Assembly: GCA_947385185.1 (NCBI GenBank)
Contig: CANDJX010000054.1
Span: forward strand, 1 to 10,069
Direction of reading: 5' to 3'
Origin: an uncultured Clostridia bacterium
GTDB lineage: Bacteria > Bacillota > Clostridia > Christensenellales > Pumilibacteraceae
DNA: 10,069 nt
Shown: piece by piece, positions 4,741 to 10,069 of the stretch
How positions within the stretch are numbered: position 1 is the stretch's first letter
Layout: each line of letters begins with the position of its first letter
The notes under the pieces: model-generated
Told to the model about the DNA's origin: nothing
Databases searched by the model: none
What the model saw: only the letters and a program-made list of their open reading frames with translations
Position numbers and translations under genes: made by a program

Positions 4741-6777
4741 ATGGCGCTTGTCGAAATGCAGAAACTCCGCATTGTCGGGCTGAAAAGCCGGCAGGCGGAC
4801 ATAACCGACGTACTGGCAAAATCGGGTAAGTTCGAAGTATCGGCTTCGCCCGTGCCTTTTGCCGCGGCGTCGAACGACACGGACGTCGAAAAGTTTCTTA
4901 CGCTCAAAGCGCGTTGCGCCGTCGCCGTAGACGCGGTCGCGTCGGCAAACGCCCGCGTGGCGGATATAATCAAAAAAGCCGGAAAAGCCAAAACGACGGA
5001 TCCGGCTGTTACTCACGAGCCGATAAAAATAAAATCGGCGCGTTTTTTCTCGAGCGCCGAAGAACTCGACGAAGCGGGAGCGCGAGCCGAAGATATATTA
5101 GCGAAAACGGACGAGATCGGGCGGCTTGTATCTCTCGGGACGGAATATCGTTCGGCGATAAGCAAGCTCGCGGCGAGGAATAAACAGCTTGCGCCGTATC
5201 TCGCGTGTCCCGAAAAGTTCTCCGAATTCCGTGAAACCGACAAAGCGTATTCCGTTCTGGCAAGCGGCAAAGTGACCGCCGCCGCAATCGGAGCGCTATC
5301 GGAGTTTGCGATGACCGCGCCTTACGGCGGACCGAAATCGTGCAACCTCGTCGGCGTCGTCGCTCTGAAGTCGGATAAGGAACGCGTTTCGGAAATACTT
5401 TCCGCGCACGGACTTTCGGTCTGCGGAATAAACGAGGACGGGAGCGCCGAGGAGCTCATACGCAAAAACGACGAAGAAATCGCTGCGCTTTCGGCTTGCG
5501 AAAAAAGCGCGATCGACGGGATTCTGGCGTTCAACGACGATGTGAGCGACATAAAAAAACTGCACGACTTTTATATGATAGAAGCCGAAAAAGCCGCGGC
5601 TTCGAACGCGTACCCGGCGACTGCGTCGACGTTCGTTGCGGAAGGCTGGGTTCCGAAGCCGAGCGCCGAAGCGCTCGTAAGCGAGGTCGAAAAGGCGGGA
5701 GAGGCGGTCGCGATTCTGATCGACGACGTAAAGGAAGGCGACGATCCGCCCACGTTATATAAAGAAAACAAAATCCTCGCGCCGTATCAGGCGCTTACAG
5801 ACGGTTATTCGCCGCCCTCGTATTTCGAGTTCGATCCGAGCCCGTTCACCGCGTTCTTTTTCTTCGTGTTCTTCGGGCTTATGACTGCGGATATGGGCTA
5901 CGGCATAGTGCTTACTCTCGGCGCGTTCCTCGCGGTCAAAATAATGAAGCCCGAAAAGGGAATGAAAAATCTCATGCTCCTTATCGGGTATTCGAGCGTC
6001 GCCGCGATAGCGTGGGGTATACTTTTCGGGAGCGTATTCGGATTGTCGTTCGGCGATATAGCCGGGCTGTTCGGCGCGACCGGCGTGCCTTCCGCGCTGT
6101 GGTTCAACCCCATGGACGACCCCATTCAGCTTATGATACTCAGTTTGCTGTTCGGCGTCGTTCACATCACGTGCGGTTATTGTCTGCATTTTGCGGGAAA
6201 CATAACGAAAGGGAGGATAACCGACGCGCTTTTCGACGACGGTTTCCAGATCGTGACTTACGTCGGCGTATTCCTGCTCGTGCTTTGGCTCGGCAATCCC
6301 AAGGACGGTATGTTCGTGATAAAATCTTATCCCGAAGCGTTTTCGTCCCTTCTCGTGCCCGGGCTTATAATCATGGCGGCGGGGCTTGCGGGTACGGTGC
6401 TTACCAAGGGACGCAAAAAACCGAGCATAGGCGGCAAGATAATCACGGGACTGTCCGGGCTGTACGGCATTGTGAATATTCTGTCCGACGTGCTGTCTTA
6501 CGCCAGACTTTTCGGCATAACCATAGCGTCGTGCGCGATTGCGTTCGCGTTCAACATAATAATAGAAATGGTATCCGGTTTCGGAGTCGCAGTCATTCCG
6601 ATCGCGGTCGTGCTTGCCGTCGTACTCCACGCTTTCAACATGGCGATGGGAGTGCTGTCGGCGTACGTGCATAATGCGCGGCTTCAATATCTCGAATTCT
6701 ACGGCAAGTTCTACACGGGCGACGGACATACGTTCGTTCCGCTCGGAAGCAAAACCAGATACGTCAGGTTTGCCTGA
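4741..6777 (+). CDS. ntpI: V-type ATPase subunit I (membrane a subunit)
   Basis: Subunit I forms the two half-channels beside the K ring and anchors the peripheral stalks. The 678-residue product has the two-part layout of the family. Residues 1 to about 360 are a soluble domain with coiled-coil stretches (VEMQKLRIVGLKS at the start). Residues about 367 to 665 hold some seven or eight membrane helices, entering with PSPFTAFFFFVFFGLMTADMG. Arg589 in LSYARLFGI is the arginine expected to face the ring carboxylate. A second conserved arginine, Arg647, lies in YVHNARLQYLEFYGKFY. The start is three bases after the previous stop with only a weak upstream AAAGG. The ring gene follows after 35 bases. 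Confidence 0.95.
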   Translation: MALVEMQKLRIVGLKSRQADITDVLAKSGKFEVSASPVPFAAASNDTDVEKFLTLKARCAVAVDAVASANARVADIIKKAGKAKTTDPAVTHEPIKIKSARFFSSAEELDEAGARAEDILAKTDEIGRLVSLGTEYRSAISKLAARNKQLAPYLACPEKFSEFRETDKAYSVLASGKVTAAAIGALSEFAMTAPYGGPKSCNLVGVVALKSDKERVSEILSAHGLSVCGINEDGSAEELIRKNDEEIAALSACEKSAIDGILAFNDDVSDIKKLHDFYMIEAEKAAASNAYPATASTFVAEGWVPKPSAEALVSEVEKAGEAVAILIDDVKEGDDPPTLYKENKILAPYQALTDGYSPPSYFEFDPSPFTAFFFFVFFGLMTADMGYGIVLTLGAFLAVKIMKPEKGMKNLMLLIGYSSVAAIAWGILFGSVFGLSFGDIAGLFGATGVPSALWFNPMDDPIQLMILSLLFGVVHITCGYCLHFAGNITKGRITDALFDDGFQIVTYVGVFLLVLWLGNPKDGMFVIKSYPEAFSSLLVPGLIIMAAGLAGTVLTKGRKKPSIGGKIITGLSGLYGIVNILSDVLSYARLFGITIASCAIAFAFNIIIEMVSGFGVAVIPIAVVLAVVLHAFNMAMGVLSAYVHNARLQYLEFYGKFYTGDGHTFVPLGSKTRYVRFA

Positions 6778-6797
6778 ACAAAAAAAGATAACATTCC

Positions 6798-6803
6798 GGG
6801 AGG
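6798..6803 (+). promoter_or_regulatory. Strong ribosome binding site of ntpK
   Basis: GGGAGG with nine bases to the ATG at 6813 is the best ribosome site in the ATPase cluster; the ntpE and ntpC starts have no clear site. The ring subunit is needed in about ten copies per enzyme, so stronger initiation would fit. Confidence 0.75.
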
Positions 6804-6812
6804 AAACATAAT

Positions 6813-7268
6813 ATGACATTAGGATTTTTCTTTGCCTGCCTCGGCGCGGCTGTCGCAATGTGCGCCGGCATCGGTTCCGTCATCGGCGTATCCCGCGCGG
6901 GTCAGGCGTCGGCGGCTTTGCTCAGCAAAGACCCGAGCAAATTCGGTACGGTTCTCGTACTTCAGCTTCTGCCCGCCACTCAGGCGATATACGGCTTCGT
7001 CGTCGCGATAGTCCTGCTCGCCAATATCGGCGCGCTCGGCACGCCTCTCGCGCTCGAGCTCGAAACGGGACTGACTTATCTTGCGATGTGCGCGCCCATA
7101 GGCATAGTCGGTCTTATCAGCGCGATAGGACAGGGTAACGTCGCAGTAAGCTGTATCAATCTCGTAGGCAAGCAGGACGGACAGGTCGGTAAATCGATAA
7201 TGATGACCGCGCTCGTCGAATTCTTCGCGATCCTTGCTTTCCTTATTTCCATCCTCGGCGTCGTCTGA
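6813..7268 (+). CDS. ntpK: V-type ATPase subunit K (membrane ring, c subunit)
   Basis: Subunit K forms the rotating ring that carries ions past subunit I. The 151 residues make two repeated helical hairpins (four membrane helices: about 3-28, 45-70, 85-112, 126-150), each starting with a glycine-rich GAAVAMCAGIG or APIGIVGLISAIGQG helix. The second helix has LPATQAIYG (Leu53, Thr56, Gln57, Tyr60), the third has Gln107, and the fourth has Glu136. These line up at constant offsets with the sodium ligands of E. hirae NtpK (Leu61, Thr64, Gln65, Tyr68, Gln110, Glu139). Only the second hairpin has the ion-binding carboxylate, giving one ion site per four helices, as in other V-type rings. Sodium coupling is likely. 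The start is backed by GGGAGG. Confidence 0.96.
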   Translation: MTLGFFFACLGAAVAMCAGIGSVIGVSRAGQASAALLSKDPSKFGTVLVLQLLPATQAIYGFVVAIVLLANIGALGTPLALELETGLTYLAMCAPIGIVGLISAIGQGNVAVSCINLVGKQDGQVGKSIMMTALVEFFAILAFLISILGVV

Positions 7269-7277
7269 TAAATCGCT

Positions 7278-7859
7278 ATGAATGGATCGGAAAAAATAAC
7301 GTCTGTCATAACAGCCGAAGCCAAAGCCGCCGCGGACGGCATAATTTCGCGCGCAGACGCGGCGAAAGCCGTAAAGCTCGAAAACATAAAATCGGGCTTT
7401 GTCGAAGCGGAGTCGGCGCGTATTTCTTCGCTTTCCCGAGAAAAGGAAGCGATAGTGGCGCGCAGACTGACCGTCGCCGGACTCGACGCGCGTATGTCGT
7501 CGCTTGCCTTAAGACGTCGTGTCATGGACGAGGCGTACGCGCGGGCTTACGAGAAGCTCGCGGCGCTTCCTTCGGGCGATTATCGCGCTCTTTACGCGAG
7601 GCTGCTCGAAAAGTACGCGACGGACGGCGACGCGATCGCCGTTGCGGATGACGACAAAAAACGGTTGGATGCGAAATGGTTGGAAAGCGTGGCGAAGCGT
7701 ATCGGGAAAAAACTTACGCTTTCGTCCGAGGCTGCGGACGGACGGTACGGTATAGTAATAATAGGAAAGAGCTGTGAGATCGATCTCACGCTGTCCTCGC
7801 TTATAGGCGAAGTGAAAACGGAGTGCGAAACGGAAGTGCTTACCGCGCTTTTCGGTTGA
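7278..7859 (+). CDS. ntpE: V-type ATPase subunit E (peripheral stalk)
   Basis: Subunit E pairs with the H/G subunit to make the stator that reaches the top of the A3B3 head. The 193 residues show the family plan. An N-terminal coiled coil rich in Ala, Glu and Lys (about residues 1 to 85, starting MNGSEKITSVITAEAKAAA) leads into a compact C-terminal domain with ADGRYGIVIIGKSCEIDLTLSSLI (split around residues 152-176). The start lies nine bases after the ntpK stop without a clear ribosome site, so it may depend on translation of the gene before. The next gene starts five bases after its stop. The family is divergent; order in the cluster supports the call. Confidence 0.9.
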   Translation: MNGSEKITSVITAEAKAAADGIISRADAAKAVKLENIKSGFVEAESARISSLSREKEAIVARRLTVAGLDARMSSLALRRRVMDEAYARAYEKLAALPSGDYRALYARLLEKYATDGDAIAVADDDKKRLDAKWLESVAKRIGKKLTLSSEAADGRYGIVIIGKSCEIDLTLSSLIGEVKTECETEVLTALFG

Positions 7860-7864
7860 AAACA

Positions 7865-8830
7865 ATGGCATACGCGAGTAAAATATACGCCAATACTCTG
7901 GCGTCATACAACGCCAAATTCCTTATGGACGGCGACCGTCTGCGGCGGCTTATCGACGCGGGGTATCCCGACGCGCTCCGCGTTCTGCAGGATTACGGCT
8001 GGGGCGAGGGACTGACCGAGATCACGGTCGATTCTCTGCTTGCCGCCGAAACCGAAAAACTCGTGTCGTTCGTTCGGGAAAACTCCATAGGCGGGAAAGT
8101 GAACAACGTTCTGCTCGCCCCGTTCGTGTTTCATAACGCCAAAGCGGCTTATAAGGGCAGGACGGCGAACGCGGACGTGTCGCGCGCGCTTTACGGCGGG
8201 TTTACCGACGTGTCATCCGCGGTTGCGGACAAAAACTATTCTGAATTGCCCGACGTTCTTGCGGACGTTCTCGAAGCGCTCGACGAGGAGGGCGAAACAG
8301 CGCCGCTTTCGCCGCGCGCGATCGATATGCGCATCACGTCGGCGATGTACGAATATTCGCTTATGGAAGCAAAGGGCGATAAAAGCCTTACGAAATACGT
8401 AAAAAGCGAGATAGATTTGAAAAATCTGCTTACGCTGTTCCGACTGAGAGCGCTCGGAGATCGTAAATCGTTGCCCGAACTTTTTATTCGCGGAGGATCG
8501 CTCGACCTCGGCGAAATGACGAAAGCGCTCGACGGGACGGCGGAAGCGTTCAATCTGTTTTATGCGAGGAGCGAATACTCCGACGTGTTCGCGGGTGTGG
8601 AAAAAGGCGCGGCGGCGATTACCGAACTCGAAACGGGCATCGACGAATATCTGTACGCCTTAACGCTTGCGGGACGCGACGATTTTCTGTCGAAAAATCC
8701 GTTTATCAATTATTTTCACCGCGCGCTCCTCGAGATAAAAACCGTGCGCACCGTGCTCGTGTGTCTGAAGAACAACGCGGAAGGCGAGATAAAAAGGAGG
8801 CTCAGAGCCGTCTATGACCGGATCGGGTAA
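7865..8830 (+). CDS. ntpC: V-type ATPase subunit C (d-type, central stalk to ring connector)
   Basis: Subunit C (the d subunit of eukaryotic and archaeal naming) is a funnel that links the rotor shaft to the K ring. The product is 321 residues, normal for the family. Helix-rich sequence starts MAYASKIYANTLASYNAKFL. The middle carries EIDLKNLLTLFRLRA, a conserved family stretch, and the C-terminal end has NPFINYFHRALLEIKTVRTV and VYDRIG. The start at 7865 is preferred over an in-frame ATG at 7823, which would lie inside ntpE and add 14 residues unlike the family. No good ribosome site precedes it. The last 17 bases overlap the next gene. Confidence 0.93.
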   Translation: MAYASKIYANTLASYNAKFLMDGDRLRRLIDAGYPDALRVLQDYGWGEGLTEITVDSLLAAETEKLVSFVRENSIGGKVNNVLLAPFVFHNAKAAYKGRTANADVSRALYGGFTDVSSAVADKNYSELPDVLADVLEALDEEGETAPLSPRAIDMRITSAMYEYSLMEAKGDKSLTKYVKSEIDLKNLLTLFRLRALGDRKSLPELFIRGGSLDLGEMTKALDGTAEAFNLFYARSEYSDVFAGVEKGAAAITELETGIDEYLYALTLAGRDDFLSKNPFINYFHRALLEIKTVRTVLVCLKNNAEGEIKRRLRAVYDRIG

Positions 8831-9137
8831 AATAGCCGTTATCGGCGATATAGATTCCGCGCTCGCGTTCCGCGCCATAGGAGCGGACGCTTTCGAAGCG
8901 GATGGGAGCAACGCGAAAACGGTGCTTAAAAATAAAGTGAAGTCGGGCGAATACGCAATAATATTCGTGACCGAACAGCTTGCGGCGACAATGCCGGAAG
9001 AACTCGAAGAACTCAAAAATCTTACGTATCCGTGCGTCATCCCCATTCCGTCCTGCCTCGGCAGTACGGGTTACGGGGAAGCAAGCATACGGCGGGACGT
9101 CGAGAAAGCTATCGGCGCCGACATTCTCGGCGACTGA
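8814..9137 (+). CDS. ntpG: V-type ATPase subunit F (central stalk)
   Basis: Subunit F binds the central rotor shaft with subunit D and modulates ATPase activity. The 107-residue product has the expected length and Rossmann-like pattern. KIAVIGDIDSALAFRAIGA opens the fold, followed by YAIIFVTEQLA (about 49-59), IPIPSCLGSTGYG (75-87) and a terminal helix with RRDVEKAIGADIL. The call is called F in most bacteria and NtpG in E. hirae. The start overlaps the subunit C end by 17 bases. AAGGAGG at 8794-8800 is 13 bases upstream, a rather long spacing. The A subunit gene follows after 17 bases. Confidence 0.93.
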   Translation: MTGSGKIAVIGDIDSALAFRAIGADAFEADGSNAKTVLKNKVKSGEYAIIFVTEQLAATMPEELEELKNLTYPCVIPIPSCLGSTGYGEASIRRDVEKAIGADILGD

Positions 9138-9142
9138 AATAC

Positions 9143-9146
9143 GGAG
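9143..9146 (+). promoter_or_regulatory. Ribosome binding site of ntpA
   Basis: GGAG with eight bases to the ATG at 9155 fixes that ATG as the start. An upstream in-frame ATG at 9032 lies inside the subunit F gene and is not supported. Confidence 0.75.
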
Positions 9147-9154
9147 AACTTTCA

Positions 9155-10022
9155 ATGAGCGAATCTACAGGAAAAATAGTCAAGGTTTCCGGACCGCTTA
9201 TCGTGGCGGAGGGAATGGCGGACGTCAAAATGTACGACGTCGTGCGCGTATCCGAAAAGCGTCTTATCGGCGAGGTCATCGAGCTTCGCGGCGATAAGGC
9301 GTCCGTTCAGGTATACGAAGAAACGAGTATGCTCGGACCGGGCGAGGACGTTTTCACCACGGGTGCGCCGCTGTCCGTCGAACTCGGACCCGGACTTATG
9401 GAAGGGATCTACGACGGCATACAGCGTCCGCTCGAAAAGCTCGTCGAAGCGAGCGGATCGCGTATCGGGAGAGGAATAGATATTCCCGCGCTCGACCATA
9501 AAAAGAAATGGAAGTTCGAACCGACGGTAAAGAAGGGAGATAATGTCGTCGCCGGAGATATAATCGGCGTCGTGCACGAAAACGAGATCGTCGACTGTAA
9601 AATCATGATCCCTTACGGCGTCGAGGGCGTTATTTCGAAAATCGAAGCGGGAGAATTCACCGTAGACGAAACGGTTGCCGTCGTTGAAAACGGCAAGAGC
9701 AAGACGAACGTGACCATGCTTCAGAAATGGCCGGTGCGACGCGGCAGACCGTATAAGTCCAAGATGTCGCCGAGCGAACCGCTCGTTACCGGTCAGCGCG
9801 TCATCGATACGCTTTTTCCCATAGCCCGCGGAGGCGTCGCGGCGGTTCCCGGTCCGTTCGGAAGCGGCAAAACCGTCGTTCAGCACCAGCTCGCGAAGTG
9901 GGCGGACGCGGACATAATCGTGTACGTAGGCTGCGGCGAACGCGGCAACGAAATGACCGACGTTCTCAACGAGTTCCCCGAACTGAAAGACCCGCGCACG
10001 GGCAAACCGCTCATGAAGCGCA
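9155..10022 (+). CDS. ntpA: V-type ATPase catalytic subunit A, N-terminal half
   Basis: Subunit A is the catalytic subunit of the A3B3 head. The genomic part codes for the first 289 residues; the family is about 590 long. The beta-barrel domain starts MSESTGKIVKVSGPLIVAEGM. The V-type-specific insert region is at about residues 110 to 190, including GDIIGVV and MIPYGVEGVI. The nucleotide-binding domain begins with PLVTGQRVIDTLFPIARGG. The P-loop GPFGSGKT is at 233-240 (Lys239, Thr240) and GERGNEM at 261-267 contains the catalytic Glu262. The sequence breaks after RTGKPLMKR because the contig enters adapter, so the last apparent residues (KIGRAHV) are artificial. The B and D genes would be expected beyond. 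Confidence 0.97.
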
Positions 10023-10069
10023 AGATCGGAAGAGCACACGTCTGAACTCCAGTCACTTACAGGAATCTC
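10023..10069 (+). other. Illumina adapter and index sequence at the right contig end
   Basis: Bases 10023-10056 match the TruSeq read-1 adapter (AGATCGGAAGAGC...CCAGTCAC). Bases 10057-10064 (TTACAGGA) occupy the eight-base index position and 10065-10069 (ATCTC) begin the following constant region. The left end of the contig carries the reverse complement, and its first three bases agree with this index. This is library DNA, not genome. Confidence 0.99.

Noticed and set aside
5755..6858. Minus-strand 367-residue open frame antisense to ntpI
   Set aside because: The opposite strand encodes a clear V-type subunit I. The antisense product is Arg/His/Tyr-rich with no domain pattern, as expected for a shadow in GC-biased codons.
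9032..9154. Upstream start for ntpA adding 41 residues
   Set aside because: It lies inside the subunit F gene. The extension is Arg/His-rich, and the 9155 ATG has a GGAG site and matches the family N-terminus.
38..10022. Mobile elements, CRISPR arrays, tRNA or rRNA genes, defence genes
   Set aside because: No transposase, integrase, spaced direct repeats, tRNA-like cloverleaf or defence-type domain was seen. The window is filled by housekeeping genes and two small membrane proteins.
9152..10039. Minus-strand 295-residue open frame antisense to ntpA
   Set aside because: It begins in adapter sequence (MCSSDLA peptide) and lies opposite the conserved catalytic subunit.

Overview
The window is a 10,069-base assembled contig, of which about 9,985 bases (38 to 10022) are genomic. 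Both ends are Illumina library adapter carried into the assembly, so the first and last genes are cut by the contig boundary and not by biology. The DNA looks like a Bacillota (probably clostridial) chromosome of moderate to slightly high GC. The pointers are a lysine riboswitch in front of asd-dapA, a YwlE-type arginine phosphatase, the Bacillus-like order ywlC (tsaC)-ywlE-rpiB, and a V-type ATPase operon in the order known from Enterococcus hirae (ntpF-I-K-E-C-G-A). Genus or species cannot be named from this sequence. Gene-dense layout, AT-rich intergenic gaps and absence of mobile elements suggest an ordinary core-genome region.

Left arm, minus strand (38 to about 1664): a consensus-like promoter (TTGACA, 17 bases, TATTAT) drives a leader that folds as a lysine riboswitch (L box) with all five helices and a loop-loop complementarity. 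An intrinsic terminator and a second hairpin follow, then asd and the start of dapA. This is a lysine-repressed transcription unit for the first steps of diaminopimelate/lysine synthesis.

Middle (1676 to 2361): two small unrecognised membrane proteins face each other. A plus-strand protein has two membrane helices and a very acidic tail; it is probably read from a nearly leaderless transcript divergent from the riboswitch promoter. A minus-strand protein has two hydrophobic regions around a basic segment. Their 3' ends overlap by 111 bases with codons exactly in antisense register.

Right arm, plus strand (2399 to 10022): tsaC (tRNA t6A synthesis), ywlE (protein arginine phosphatase) and rpiB (ribose-5-phosphate isomerase B) run directly into the V-type ATPase genes. 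These encode stator subunit H/G, membrane subunit I (a), ring subunit K (c), stator subunit E, subunit C (d), subunit F, and the first 289 residues of catalytic subunit A. The genes are tightly packed or overlapping. The K subunit carries the full set of residues that bind sodium in E. hirae NtpK, so a sodium-translocating enzyme is the likely reading.

I found no sign of a previously undescribed system such as a defence island, CRISPR array or transposon. The points most worth a second look are the complete L-box regulatory region, the in-register antisense overlap of the two membrane proteins, the shortened TsaC linker, and the rpiB to V-ATPase junction.
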